From assembly GCF_022179325.1 (NCBI RefSeq), contig NZ_BPQQ01000022.1, forward strand, positions 186,001 to 250,000: a DNA stretch of 64,000 bases, in the 5' to 3' direction. Shown here piece after piece: positions 36,891-46,260 of the stretch. Source of the DNA: Methylobacterium isbiliense. GTDB lineage: Bacteria; Pseudomonadota; Alphaproteobacteria; Rhizobiales; Beijerinckiaceae. A program made the translations under genes and the position numbers. A model generated the notes under the pieces. The model saw nothing but the letters and a program-made list of their open reading frames with translations. It ran no database searches and was not told the DNA's origin. Every line of letters begins with the position of its first letter. The first letter of the stretch is position 1.

Positions 36891-37499
36891 ATGGAGACCG
36901 ACGAGGAGGCCGCGCGCCACCGCGCCCGGATGGCCAAGCGCAAGGCCGTGCAGGATGCGGAGGTGGCGGGCAAGACGATCGAGAAGGGCCTGCTCATCGT
37001 CCATACCGGCCCGGGCAAGGGCAAGTCGACGGCGGCCTTCGGGCTGATGCTGCGGGCGCTCGGCCGCGGCTGGCGCGTCGGCGTGGTGCAGTTCATCAAG
37101 GGCGCCTGGGAGACCGGCGAGCGCTTCGCCCTCGACCGCTTCGGCGATCAGATGGTCTGGCACACGATGGGCGAGGGCTTCACCTGGGAGACGCAGGACC
37201 GCGCCCGCGACGTGGCGGCGGCGCGCGCGGCCTGGGACCAGGCCCGGCGCCTGATGGACGACCCCGGCCTGCGCCTCGTGATTCTCGACGAACTCAACAT
37301 CGCGCTGCGCTACGACTACCTGCCGCGCGACGAGGTGGTCGCGACGCTGCAGGCCCGCCGCCCGGATCTCCACGTCGTGGTCACGGGCCGCAACGCCAAG
37401 CCGGAGCTGATCGCTGCCGCCGACCTCGTCACCGAGATGACGCTGGTCAAGCATCACTTCGCGGCTGGCGTGAAGGCCCAGGAGGGCATCGAGTTCTGA
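36891..37499 (+). CDS. cobO: Corrinoid adenosyltransferase
   Basis: CobO attaches the 5'-deoxyadenosyl group to the reduced corrinoid cobalt. The P-loop IVHTGPGKGKSTAAFGLMLR and VVQFIKGAWETGERFAL identify the CobA/CobO/BtuR family. LVILDELNIALRYDYLP holds the Walker B site, and the protein ends with the family's KAQEGIEF. The length is 202 residues. It is in an operon with cobU. Confidence 0.96.
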   Translation: METDEEAARHRARMAKRKAVQDAEVAGKTIEKGLLIVHTGPGKGKSTAAFGLMLRALGRGWRVGVVQFIKGAWETGERFALDRFGDQMVWHTMGEGFTWETQDRARDVAAARAAWDQARRLMDDPGLRLVILDELNIALRYDYLPRDEVVATLQARRPDLHVVVTGRNAKPELIAAADLVTEMTLVKHHFAAGVKAQEGIEF

Positions 37500-37533
37500 T
37501 CGCCCCGGCATCGCGTGCGGCCCGAACGAATTC

Positions 37534-37562
37534 GGGGCCGGACAGCCCTGCCGTCCGGCCCC
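37534..37562. terminator. Bidirectional hairpin between cobO and the porin-like gene
   Basis: Perfect 10-bp stem ggggccggac/gtccggcccc with a 9-base loop, placed between two convergent genes. No long T-tract, so termination may need Rho. Confidence 0.6.
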
Positions 37563-37639
37563 GATGAGAAGGGCGAGGGTGGTGCGACCGGCCAGGACCC
37601 CGATACCGGGTGCCCGTGCGGTCCCGCCCCGAGGCGGCG

Positions 37640-38518
37640 TCAGAGCCCGCCGAACTTGTAGGTGAAGCCCGCGCGCACGAGGTTGCCCTCGGTGGTGAAG
37701 CGCGAGGTGTAGGAGCCGCGCGGGTTGGCGGCCGCCCCGGGCAGCACGAGGCCGACGTTGTTCACGAACACGTTCCGGCTGCCGAGGTCGTAGCGCAGGT
37801 ATTCCGCCTTGAGGGTCACCGCCTCGGACTTGATGCCCAGCAGGCCCAGCACGTTGAAGCGGGCCAGGAAGCTGTCGGTCGGGATCGCGTACTCGATGCC
37901 GCCGCCATAGGCGAAGCCGGTCTGCAGGTCGTTGAAGCGGCCCGCATAGGCGAGCGGGTTGCCGGCGGCATTGCTGAAGAAGCTCGCCGCATACTCCACG
38001 TTGCCGTAGGCGAAGCCGCCCATTCCGTAGACGAGGAAGCGGTCGAAGGCGTAGCCGACCCGACCCGTCACCGTGCCGAGCCAGTCGAGGCTCTGCTGGT
38101 AGAGGCTGGGATCGTTGAGCGCCGAGAAGAACACGGTGCGCTTGCTGAGATCGGTCCAGGCCCAGTCGGTCTGGATGCCGACCACGAAGCCGCTGCCCGG
38201 CGTGAACTGATAGTTGTAGCCGAACCCGCCGCCGATATTGGCGAGGCCGTCGGTCTCGTTGAACACGACCGCGGGGCGCCGGCCCGTGGCGACGTTGGCG
38301 ATGGTGTTCGTCGGCGCGAGGTCGTTGCCGCGCGTGGTGATGCGCTGCCGGTCGGTGAAGGCATAATTCGTGTGGAGCCCGGCGTAGAAGCCGGTCCAGG
38401 TGAAGACCGGCACCGGCGTGAAGACCGGCGGAGCGGCACGGACCGGCAGGTCGGCGGCGAGCGCCGTTCCGGCGAGGAGTGCCGTGGCGGCACCGGTGAG
38501 AGCGAGCGTCTTGAGCAT
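37640..38518 (-). CDS. Outer-membrane beta-barrel protein (Omp25/RopB-like)
   Basis: A secreted barrel protein. The signal peptide is MLKTLALTGAATALLAGTAL with cleavage near ALAADLPVRAA. FTWTGFYAGLHTNYAF, GGGFGYNYQF, FDRFLVYGMGGFAYGNVEYA and the terminal VRAGFTYKFGGL, ending in a hydrophobic residue, are typical of the small 8-strand barrels common in Rhizobiales. The length is 292 residues from ATG 38518. It is placed between cobO and cobQ, but nothing in the sequence links it to corrinoid uptake. Confidence 0.88.
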   Translation of the reverse strand: MLKTLALTGAATALLAGTALAADLPVRAAPPVFTPVPVFTWTGFYAGLHTNYAFTDRQRITTRGNDLAPTNTIANVATGRRPAVVFNETDGLANIGGGFGYNYQFTPGSGFVVGIQTDWAWTDLSKRTVFFSALNDPSLYQQSLDWLGTVTGRVGYAFDRFLVYGMGGFAYGNVEYAASFFSNAAGNPLAYAGRFNDLQTGFAYGGGIEYAIPTDSFLARFNVLGLLGIKSEAVTLKAEYLRYDLGSRNVFVNNVGLVLPGAAANPRGSYTSRFTTEGNLVRAGFTYKFGGL

Positions 38519-38739
38519 CGGGGCCTGCCTGTTGCGACGGCGAGATTGCCACAATGTATAGCAACGCTTGGGCGTCTCCTATGGCAGCTTTGCCACTGTT
38601 CGGCCCAATCTGCGGCTGCGGTTGCGCCCGCTGCACGCGGTGCTAAGCGTCGGGCGCCCGATTCCCCCGACCCGGCCTTACACCTCATGCCCCACCCGCG
38701 AGACACGCGACGGCCGGACGCTCCCCCGGTGCGCCGCCG

Positions 38740-40254
38740 ATGACCCCGCGCGCCCTGATGATCCAGGGCACCGGCTCGGATGTCGGCAAGTCCCTGATCG
38801 TCGCCGGCCTCGCCCGCGCCTTCGCGCGGCGCGGCCTGCGCGTGCGTCCGTTCAAGCCCCAGAACATGTCGAACAACGCCGCCGTCACGCCGGACGGGGG
38901 CGAGATCGGGCGGGCGCAGGCCCTCCAGGCGCGGGCGGCGGGCGTCGCGCCCTCGGTCCACATGAACCCGGTGCTGCTCAAGCCGCAGAGCGAGATCGGC
39001 GCGCAGGTCGTGGTGCAGGGCCGGATGGCCGGGACCGCCCGGGCGCGGGAGTACCAGGCCTGGAAGCCGCGGCTGATGGGTGCCGTCCTCGACAGCTTCG
39101 CGCGGCTCTCCGCCGAGGCCGACCTCGTGCTGGTCGAGGGCGCGGGCTCGGCCTCCGAGGTCAACCTGCGGGCCGGCGACATCGCCAATATGGGGTTTGC
39201 CCGCGCGAGCCTCACGCCGGTGGTGCTGCTCGGCGACATCGACCGCGGCGGCGTGATCGCGAGCCTCGTGGGGACCCGCGCGGTGCTCGATCCGCAGGAT
39301 GCCGCGCTGGTGCGCGGCTTCCTCGTCAACCGCTTCCGCGGCGATCCGAGCCTGTTTGCCGAGGGGATGGAGCTGATCGCGGCGCGCACCGGCTGGCCTT
39401 CGCTCGGCCTCGTGCCGCATTTCCCCGAGGCGGCGCGGCTGCCCGCCGAGGACGTGCTGGGCCTGCGCGGCGCCGAGCGGCCGGGCGGCCGCGTGGTGGC
39501 GGTGCCGGTGCTGCCGCGCATCGCCAATTTCGACGACCTCGATCCCCTGCGGGCGGAGCCGGGGGTGAGCGTGGTGCTGGTGGAGCCGGGCACGCCGCTC
39601 CCGGCCGCGGCCGACCTCGTGCTCCTGCCCGGCTCGAAGACCACCATCCCGGATCTGCACTTCCTGCGCGCGCAGGGCTGGGACATCGACCTCAAGGCGC
39701 ATGTGCGCCGGGGCGGCCGGGTGCTGGGGCTCTGCGGCGGCTACCAGATGCTCGGCACCCGCCTATCCGACCCGCACGGCATCGAGGGGGAGCCGGGCGA
39801 GGTCGAGGGCCTCGGCCTCCTCGACGTCGCCACCGTGATGACGCCGGACAAGCGCCTCGCCGCGGTGACGGGCACGAGCCTGCCGGAGGGCACGCCGTTC
39901 CGCGGCTACGAGATGCATATCGGCGAGACCGCGGGGCCCGACGCCGCCCGCCCGCTCCTGCGCCTCGCGGACGGGCGCCCGGACGGAGCCGTCTCGCCCG
40001 ACGGGCGGGTCTGCGGCACCTACGTGCACGGCCTGTTCGCGGACGACCGCCAGCGGGCGCTGTGGCTCGCGCGCCTGGGGGCCGCCCCCGGCGGGGAGGC
40101 CTACGAGGCCGGCATCGAGGCGGTGCTCGACCGCTTGGCCGACCATCTGGAGCGGCACGTGGCGTGCGACCGGCTACTCGCCATCGCCCGGGAGGGCGCG
40201 GTCCCGGACGGCGGCTCCCCGGCCGCGATGGCGCTCCCGTCCGGTTCGGGCTAA
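38740..40254 (+). CDS. cobQ: Cobyric acid synthase
   Basis: CobQ amidates the b, d, e and g side chains of adenosylcobyrinic acid diamide. The N-terminal ATP-binding part has [18 protein letters not shown] and [20 protein letters not shown]. The C-terminal glutamine amidotransferase part has [15 protein letters not shown] with the nucleophile Cys and [10 protein letters not shown] with the His. The length is 504 residues. A 221-base divergent gap separates it from the barrel-protein gene; no second riboswitch is visible there. Confidence 0.97.
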   Translation: MTPRALMIQGTGSDVGKSLIVAGLARAFARRGLRVRPFKPQNMSNNAAVTPDGGEIGRAQALQARAAGVAPSVHMNPVLLKPQSEIGAQVVVQGRMAGTARAREYQAWKPRLMGAVLDSFARLSAEADLVLVEGAGSASEVNLRAGDIANMGFARASLTPVVLLGDIDRGGVIASLVGTRAVLDPQDAALVRGFLVNRFRGDPSLFAEGMELIAARTGWPSLGLVPHFPEAARLPAEDVLGLRGAERPGGRVVAVPVLPRIANFDDLDPLRAEPGVSVVLVEPGTPLPAAADLVLLPGSKTTIPDLHFLRAQGWDIDLKAHVRRGGRVLGLCGGYQMLGTRLSDPHGIEGEPGEVEGLGLLDVATVMTPDKRLAAVTGTSLPEGTPFRGYEMHIGETAGPDAARPLLRLADGRPDGAVSPDGRVCGTYVHGLFADDRQRALWLARLGAAPGGEAYEAGIEAVLDRLADHLERHVACDRLLAIAREGAVPDGGSPAAMALPSGSG

Positions 40255-40301
40255 GACTCCGCAGAATCTGGACAAACCGGGCGGATCGGCCCGGAGGGCG
40301 G

Positions 40302-43300
40302 ATGGCGCCGATGATCGCGGGCTGGGTGGTGGTGCTGACGGCGCTCCTCTACATCTGCGCCCTGTTCGCGGTGGCGCATTGGGGCGACGTGTCCGGGCGC
40401 CGGCTGATGCGCGACGAGCGGGTGCGCCCGACCATCTACGCGCTCTCGCTGGCGGTCTACTGCACCTCCTGGACCTTCTTCGGCTCGGTGGGGCTCGCCA
40501 GCCATTCGGGCCTGGACTTCCTCACCATCTATGTCGGCCCGGTGCTGGTGATCGGCTTCGGGCACCGCCTCGTCGCGCAGGTGGTGCGGGTGGCCAAGGC
40601 GCAGAACTCCACCTCCATCGCCGACTTCGTGGCCGCCCGCTACGGCAAGAGCGAGCGCATCGCCGCCCTCGTGTGCCTCATCGCGATCGTGGGCGCGATC
40701 CCCTACATCGCCCTGCAATTGCGGGCGGTGGCGGCGTCGCTGCAGGTCTTCCTCCAGGCCACCGAGGGGGGCACCGGCGGGCTCTCCTCCGCGATGGTGG
40801 GCGATCTCGGCCTCGTCACCGCGCTGGTGCTGGCGGGCTTCGCGGTGGCCTTCGGCACCCGGCACGCCGACGCCACCGAGCACCAGGACGGGCTCACCCT
40901 GGCGATCGCCCTCGAATCGCTCGTCAAGCTCCTGGCCTTCCTGGTGGTCGGGGGCTTCGTGGTCGGCTGGGTGCTGCGCGACGCGCCGCGGCTCACCCCC
41001 GAGGCGCTGCTGGCCGGCTCCGCCGCCCTGGCGCAGGAGACCTCCGGCCCGGCGACGCTCCTCGTCCAGACGCTGCTCGCCGCCTGCGCGGTGCTGCTGC
41101 TGCCGCGCCAGTTCCACATGGCGGTGGTGGAGAACCGGGCGGTGGAGGATGTCGGCCGCGCCGCCTGGACCTTCCCGCTCTACCTCGTGCTCATCAACCT
41201 GTTCGTGGTTCCGCTCGCGGTGGCGGGCCTCGCGCTGTTCCCGGACGGGGTGCTCGCCCGCGACATGACCGTGCTCGCCCTGCCCCTGTCGGAGCGGGCG
41301 GACGGGGTCGCGCTCGTCGCCTTCGTGGGCGGTCTCTCGGCGGCCACCGCGATGGTGATCGTCGAGTCGGTGGCGGTCGCCATCATGATCTCGAACCACC
41401 TCGTGATCCCGGTGGTGCTGCGCCGCCGCCCGGGGGGCAACGGCGCCTCGCATCTCGGCGGCGTGGTCCTGGCGGTGCGCCGGGTGGCGATCGTGGTCGT
41501 CGTGCTGGCGGCCTACGCCTATTCGCGGATCGCCGGCACCGCGGCGCTGGCCTCGATCGGCCTCCTGTCCTTCGCGGCGGTGGCGCAGATCGCCCCCGCC
41601 TTCCTGGGCGGATTGCTGTGGCGGCGCGGCACCGGGCTCGGCGCGGTGGCCGGGCTCGTCGCCGGCACCGCGGTCTGGGTCTACACGCTGCTCCTGCCGA
41701 GCCTGATCACCGAGGCGGGCGGCACCTGGGGGGCGAGCCTCATGAGCGACGGTCCCTTCGGGATCGCGGCGCTCAGCCCCACGGCGCTGATGGGCGTCGA
41801 CGACCTGCCGCGCCTCGTGCACGGCACGCTCTGGAGCCTCGGGCTCAACACCCTGGCCTATGTCGTCTTCTCGCTGGTGCGGCCGCCCACCGCCATCGAG
41901 CGGCTGCAGGCGGAGGCCTTCGGGCACGAGGCCGGCACCGGCGCCCCGACCTTCCGGCTCATCGGCAGCACGCTCACGGTGGCGGAGCTGCGCGCCGCGG
42001 TCGCCCGCTTCCTCGGCGAGGAGCGGGCCACCCGGGCGCTGGAGGAATTCGCGGCCCGCAGCGGGCGCCCCGCCCTGAGGCCCGACGCGGTGGCGGGCCT
42101 GCCGGAGCTGCGCCATGCCGAGCATCTGCTGGCCTCGGCGATCGGCGCGGCCTCGGCCCGCCTCGCGCTCTCGCTGCTGCTCGGGCGGCGCAACGTCTCG
42201 CCCCGGGCGGCGCTGCGGCTCCTCGACGACGCCTCGGCGGCCTTCCAGTACAGCCGCGACCTGCTCCAGCAAGGGCTCGACCACGCGGGCCAGGGCATCA
42301 CGGTCTTCGACCGGGACATGACGCTGATCGCCTGGAACCGCGCCTTCGCGGACCTCTACGACCTGCCGCCGGAGATGATCCGCACCGGCACGACGCTCGA
42401 CGAGATCGTGCGCTTCAACGCCGCGCGCGGCGCCTACGGGGAGCGCGACCCGGACGACCTCGTGCGCGAGCGCATCGCCGCCTTCCGGGAGGAGACCGGG
42501 CCGCGGCGCCTGCGCCTGCATCCCCGCGGCCGGGTGATCGAGATCCGCGCCAATCCCCTGCCGAACGGCGGCGTGGTGGCGACCTACACGGACGTCACCG
42601 ACGCGGTCGCCGCCGAGGAGGCGCGCACCCGCCTCAACGAGGAGCTGGAGCGCCGGGTGCGGGAGCGGACCGAGGAACTGACCCGCCTCAACCAGGCGCT
42701 GACCCGCGCCAAGGCCGAGGCCGACGAGGCCAATGCGGGCAAGACCCGCTTCCTCGCGGCGGCGAGCCACGACATCCTCCAGCCGCTCAACGCCGCGCGC
42801 CTCTACGCCACCGCCCTCGTCGAGCGCGACCGCGCGGGCGATCCGACGCTGGCCGAGAACGTCGACGCCTCCCTCGACGCGGTGGAGGAGATCCTCACCA
42901 CCCTCCTCGACATCTCGCGCCTCGATACCGGCGCCCTCAAGCCGCAATTCTCGAATTTCGGCGTCGCCGAGCTGCTGCGCCAGATCCGCCGCGAGTTCGA
43001 GCCGATGGCCCGGGAGAAGGGCCTCGTCCTCACGGTGATGCCCTGTTCGCTCGCGATCCGCTCGGACCGCCCGCTGCTGCGGCGGCTGCTGCAGAACCTC
43101 GTGTCGAACGCCATCAAGTACACCCCGTCCGGCCGGATCCTGGTGGGCGCGCGGCGCAGGCGCGACCACCTCGTCCTGATGGTCTGCGACACCGGGCTCG
43201 GCATCCCGGCCTCGAAGCAGAAGCTGGTGTTCCAGGAATTCCAGCGCCTCGACCAGGGCGCCAAGGTGGCGCGCGGGCTCGGGCTCGGCCTGTCGATCGT

Positions 43301-43835
43301 CGAGCGGGCCGCCCGGCTCCTCGACCATCCGGTCGCCCTCGCCTCGCAGCCGGGCCGCGGCTCGGTCTTCTCGGTCACGGTGCCGCTCGCCCCGGTCCGG
43401 CCGGTGGCGGAGGCAGCGGGCGAGGCGCCGCGCCCGCCCGCGGTGGCGCTCGCCGGCTTGTCGGTGTTCTGCATCGACAACGAGCCGGCCATCGTCGGCG
43501 GCATGGCGCGGCTCCTGGCGAGCTGGGGCTGCACCGTGCACACGGCCGGCTCCTTCGGCGAGGCGGTGAGCCGGGTGCTCGGCGAGGGCCTGCGGCCGGA
43601 CGTGCTCGTGGCCGATTACCACCTCGACGAGGGCAACGGCCTCGACCTGATCGCCTCCCTGCGCGCCGCGCTCGCCGCCGACATCCCGGCGGTGCTGCTC
43701 ACCGCCGACCGCTCGCCGCCGGTGCGCGAGACCGCGCAGGCCCAGCGCGTCCAGGTGCTGCCCAAGCCCCTCAAGCCCGCCGCCCTGCGGGCGCTGCTGA
43801 CGCAGTGGCGCGCCACGCGGGTGGCGGCGGAGTGA
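40302..43835 (+). CDS. Hybrid histidine kinase with N-terminal sodium/solute symporter domain
   Basis: The 1177-residue protein starts with a transporter-like region of about 12-13 membrane helices (residues 1-510), related to the sodium:solute symporter family (STSIADFVAARYGK). A PAS domain (about 670-770, GITVFDRDMTLIAWNRAF) and a short coiled coil (RTRLNEELERRVRERTEEL) follow. The HisKA domain has the phospho-acceptor in AAASHDILQPLN (His823). The ATPase domain has NLVSNAIKYTPSG and GLGLGLSIVERAARLL. A C-terminal receiver has Asp1105 in VLVADYHLDEGNG. The layout resembles CbrA/NahK-type kinases, which may sense a transported solute. GGAGG precedes ATG 40302 by 5 bases. Confidence 0.93.
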   Translation: MAPMIAGWVVVLTALLYICALFAVAHWGDVSGRRLMRDERVRPTIYALSLAVYCTSWTFFGSVGLASHSGLDFLTIYVGPVLVIGFGHRLVAQVVRVAKAQNSTSIADFVAARYGKSERIAALVCLIAIVGAIPYIALQLRAVAASLQVFLQATEGGTGGLSSAMVGDLGLVTALVLAGFAVAFGTRHADATEHQDGLTLAIALESLVKLLAFLVVGGFVVGWVLRDAPRLTPEALLAGSAALAQETSGPATLLVQTLLAACAVLLLPRQFHMAVVENRAVEDVGRAAWTFPLYLVLINLFVVPLAVAGLALFPDGVLARDMTVLALPLSERADGVALVAFVGGLSAATAMVIVESVAVAIMISNHLVIPVVLRRRPGGNGASHLGGVVLAVRRVAIVVVVLAAYAYSRIAGTAALASIGLLSFAAVAQIAPAFLGGLLWRRGTGLGAVAGLVAGTAVWVYTLLLPSLITEAGGTWGASLMSDGPFGIAALSPTALMGVDDLPRLVHGTLWSLGLNTLAYVVFSLVRPPTAIERLQAEAFGHEAGTGAPTFRLIGSTLTVAELRAAVARFLGEERATRALEEFAARSGRPALRPDAVAGLPELRHAEHLLASAIGAASARLALSLLLGRRNVSPRAALRLLDDASAAFQYSRDLLQQGLDHAGQGITVFDRDMTLIAWNRAFADLYDLPPEMIRTGTTLDEIVRFNAARGAYGERDPDDLVRERIAAFREETGPRRLRLHPRGRVIEIRANPLPNGGVVATYTDVTDAVAAEEARTRLNEELERRVRERTEELTRLNQALTRAKAEADEANAGKTRFLAAASHDILQPLNAARLYATALVERDRAGDPTLAENVDASLDAVEEILTTLLDISRLDTGALKPQFSNFGVAELLRQIRREFEPMAREKGLVLTVMPCSLAIRSDRPLLRRLLQNLVSNAIKYTPSGRILVGARRRRDHLVLMVCDTGLGIPASKQKLVFQEFQRLDQGAKVARGLGLGLSIVERAARLLDHPVALASQPGRGSVFSVTVPLAPVRPVAEAAGEAPRPPAVALAGLSVFCIDNEPAIVGGMARLLASWGCTVHTAGSFGEAVSRVLGEGLRPDVLVADYHLDEGNGLDLIASLRAALAADIPAVLLTADRSPPVRETAQAQRVQVLPKPLKPAALRALLTQWRATRVAAE

Positions 43836-43880
43836 TGCGGAGCGCCCCCGGTCGGCCTCGCTCCGCAAGCGGGTCCCGGC

Positions 43881-44501
43881 TCAGTGCCGCACCCACATCA
43901 CGCGGGCCATCCACCGGATCTCGGCCGCCGGGATGACGCGCTCCGGCTCGCCCGGGGCGATCGGCGCGAGTTCGGCCGCCCGGGCGGTGCGGCGCTTCAG
44001 GTTCGCCGCGACGAGGCCACTGTCGAGGCACGCCACCACCCGGTCCCCCTTGCGCAGGCTCGCCCCGGCGCTGACCACCAGCACGTCGCCGTCGCGGTAA
44101 TGCGGCCGCAGGCCCCCGCCCTGGATCTCGATGGCGAAGCAGCGCTGCGCCCCGAGGTCGGGAAAGTCCATCTCCTCCCGGTCCGCCCCGGCCGGCAGCC
44201 CGTCCGGCCCGATCCAGCGATCCGCCTCGCGGCTGCGGATCAGCGGCAGCATCGCGCGTGCGCGCACCGATTGCGGATCGACCAAGTGCACGAACTCGTC
44301 GAGGCTCGCCCCGGTCGCCGCGAGGATCTTGGCCAGCGACTCGGTCGAAGGCCAGCGCTTGCGCCCGTCCGGCGTCACCCGCTTGGATCGGTTGAAGCTC
44401 GTGGCGTCCAGCCCGGCGCGGCGCGCGAGGCCCGACGCGGTGAGCCCGTGCCTGTGCGCCAGGTGATCGATGGCGGACCAGATCCGCTCGTGTGACAGCA
44501 T
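43881..44501 (-). CDS. S24-family helix-turn-helix transcriptional regulator
   Basis: The N-terminus is a DNA-binding domain (IWSAIDHLAHRHGLTASGLA, then RRAGLDATSFNRSKR). The C-terminal half is a LexA/CI-like S24 peptidase fold (FAIEIQGGGLRPHYRDGDVL, SLRKGDRVVACLDSG). A Ser/Lys dyad for self-cleavage is not obvious: the loop reads GGGLRP instead of DSM.P, so it may be a non-cleaving repressor. ATG 44501 (MLSHERIW) is preferred; GTG 44516 is possible. It is divergent from DUF952-pyrD. Confidence 0.85.
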   Translation of the reverse strand: MLSHERIWSAIDHLAHRHGLTASGLARRAGLDATSFNRSKRVTPDGRKRWPSTESLAKILAATGASLDEFVHLVDPQSVRARAMLPLIRSREADRWIGPDGLPAGADREEMDFPDLGAQRCFAIEIQGGGLRPHYRDGDVLVVSAGASLRKGDRVVACLDSGLVAANLKRRTARAAELAPIAPGEPERVIPAAEIRWMARVMWVRH

Positions 44502-44593
44502 GGCCGGAAGATCCACCGGCGGAGCCCCGATCGATCGGAACGATCCCGCGCGACGGGCCCGAGGCGTGAACTTTACCGCAGGTCACCAGAATG

Positions 44594-44606
44594 GCAACGC
44601 CGTTGC
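44594..44606. promoter_or_regulatory. Short inverted repeat in the regulator/DUF952 gap
   Basis: gcaacg-c-cgttgc lies in the divergent gap between the S24 regulator and the DUF952 gene. It could be an operator for the neighbouring regulator, but a 6-bp palindrome is weak evidence. Confidence 0.25.
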
Positions 44607-44662
44607 GGCGGCGGTCCCGGACCGGTATGCCGCCGGCCTCGACCGAACGCCGGAGCATGCCG

Positions 44663-45010
44663 ATGACGCTGGTCTACAAGATCGCCTCCGCGCCGGCGTG
44701 GCGGGAGGCCGAGGCGGCCGGCCAGTTCCTCGGCGCGCCGGTGGACCTCGCGGACGGGTTCATCCACTTCTCCACCGCCGCGCAGGTGCGCGAGACGGCG
44801 GCCAAGCACTTCGCCGGTGCCCGCGACCTCGTGCTGGTGGCGGTCGAGGCGGAGGCGCTCGGCGCGGCGTTGCGCTACGAGCCCTCGCGCGGCGGCGCGC
44901 TGTTCCCGCACCTCTACGGCCCGCTGCCGATGAGCGCGGTGCGCCGCGTCGTCCCCCTCCCCCTCGGCCCCGACGGCGCCCACGCCTTTCCGTCCTCCCT
45001 CGACCCCTGA
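44663..45010 (+). CDS. DUF952 family protein
   Basis: A 115-residue protein with the DUF952 pattern: MTLVYKIASAPAWREAEAAG, FIHFSTAAQVRETAAKHFAG, and PHLYGPLPMSAVRRVVPLPL. The fold is ADP-ribosyltransferase-like and the function is not established. I chose ATG 44663 because GGAG lies 7 bases upstream. It sits 6 bases before pyrD, a pairing common in alphaproteobacteria. Confidence 0.88.
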   Translation: MTLVYKIASAPAWREAEAAGQFLGAPVDLADGFIHFSTAAQVRETAAKHFAGARDLVLVAVEAEALGAALRYEPSRGGALFPHLYGPLPMSAVRRVVPLPLGPDGAHAFPSSLDP

Positions 45011-45016
45011 TCCGCC

Positions 45017-46096
45017 GTGCTCGCGCAGCTCTTCCCCCTCGCCCGCCCGCTTCTCCACGCCCTCGACGCCGAGACGGCGCACCGGCTCACCATCCGGGGC
45101 CTCGCCCTCCTGCCCGGCGGCGCGCCGCCGGCGGACGATCCGGCCCTCGCCGTGGAGGTGTTCGGCCGGCGCTTTCCCAATCCGGTCGGCCTCGCGGCCG
45201 GGTTCGACAAGGGGGCGGAGGTGCCCGACGCGCTCCTCGCGCTCGGCTTCGGCTTCGTTGAGGTCGGCGGCGTGGTGCCGCGGCCCCAGCCCGGCAACCC
45301 GCGGCCGCGCGTCTTCCGGCTCACCGGCGACCGGGCGGTGATCAACCGCTTCGGCCTCAACAGCGACGGGCTGCCGGTGGTGAGCGCGCGCCTGGCCGCC
45401 CGCCGCGGCCGGCCAGGGATCGTCGGCGCCAATATCGGGGCGAACAAGGAGTCGCAGGACCGGATCGCCGATTACGTTGCCTGCACCCGGGCGCTGGCGG
45501 GCCTCGTCGATTTCGTGACCGTGAACGTCTCCTCGCCCAACACTCCCGGCCTGCGCGACCTTCAGGGCGAGGCCTTCCTCGACGACCTGCTCGCGCGCGT
45601 GGTGGAGGCGCGCGACGCCGGCGTCGCCGAGCGGCGCGCCGCCGTGCTCCTCAAGATCGCCCCCGACATCGGCCTCGACGCCCTTGATGCCATCGCGGCG
45701 ACGGCGCTGCGGCGGGGCGTCGACGCCCTCGTCGTCTCGAACACCACGGTGGCCCGGCCCGCGGGCCTCACCGAGACGGCGCTCGCGCGCGAGACCGGCG
45801 GCCTCTCGGGCCGGCCGCTGTTCTCGCCCTCGACGCGGCTCCTCGCCGAGACCTTCCTGCGCGTCGGCGCCCGGCTTCCGCTCGTCGGGGTCGGCGGCAT
45901 CGATTCGGCCGAGGCCGCCTGGATCAAGATCCGGGCCGGCGCCAGCCTCGTGCAGCTCTACTCGGCCCTGGTCTATGCCGGACCCGGGCTCGTCCGGGAG
46001 ATCAAGGCGGGCCTGGCGGAGCGTCTGCGGCGCGAGGGCGTGTCCCTCTCCCGGCTCGTGGGCCGCGACGCGGCCGACCTCGCGCGCACGGCCTGA
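45017..46096 (+). CDS. pyrD: Dihydroorotate dehydrogenase (quinone)
   Basis: Class 2 PyrD oxidises dihydroorotate to orotate at the inner membrane with FMN and ubiquinone. It has the N-terminal membrane-associating helices ([20 protein letters not shown]), [20 protein letters not shown], the substrate motif [15 protein letters not shown] with the catalytic Ser, LVVSNTT, and [14 protein letters not shown]. The length is 359 residues from GTG 45017. Confidence 0.97.
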   Translation: MLAQLFPLARPLLHALDAETAHRLTIRGLALLPGGAPPADDPALAVEVFGRRFPNPVGLAAGFDKGAEVPDALLALGFGFVEVGGVVPRPQPGNPRPRVFRLTGDRAVINRFGLNSDGLPVVSARLAARRGRPGIVGANIGANKESQDRIADYVACTRALAGLVDFVTVNVSSPNTPGLRDLQGEAFLDDLLARVVEARDAGVAERRAAVLLKIAPDIGLDALDAIAATALRRGVDALVVSNTTVARPAGLTETALARETGGLSGRPLFSPSTRLLAETFLRVGARLPLVGVGGIDSAEAAWIKIRAGASLVQLYSALVYAGPGLVREIKAGLAERLRREGVSLSRLVGRDAADLARTA

Positions 46097-46231
46097 CCCG
46101 GCTCATGCCACGGGCCCCGGACGCTGACCCATCGATCTCGATCGCGGGCAAGCCCGGGATCGACGGGGCCGTCGGGACATCTCGATTGTTCGACGCCAGA
46201 TCAGAGATTTGACGAAGAGTCGGGAGCCGAA

Positions 46232-46258
46232 CCGGCGGTCATCGACACTGACCGCCGG
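46232..46258. terminator. Bidirectional terminator hairpin
   Basis: Perfect 10-bp stem ccggcggtca/tgaccgccgg with a 7-base loop, placed between the convergent pyrD and methyltransferase genes and ending 3 bases from the methyltransferase stop. Confidence 0.65.
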
Positions 46259-46260
46259 TA

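Noticed and set aside
37640-38518. Barrel protein as a B12 (BtuB-like) receptor because of its place among cob genes
   Set aside because: It lacks TonB box and plug features and is far too short for BtuB; it resembles small 8-strand Omp25/RopB barrels.
40251-43868. 1205-residue minus-strand open frame opposite the hybrid kinase
   Set aside because: Antisense shadow; the composition is dominated by Arg, Gly, His and Asp, and no motif is recognisable, while the plus strand has clear kinase domains.
43881-44501. LexA (SOS repressor) identity for the S24 regulator
   Set aside because: The N-terminus is not the LexA winged helix and the cleavage-site and Ser/Lys pattern of LexA are not evident.
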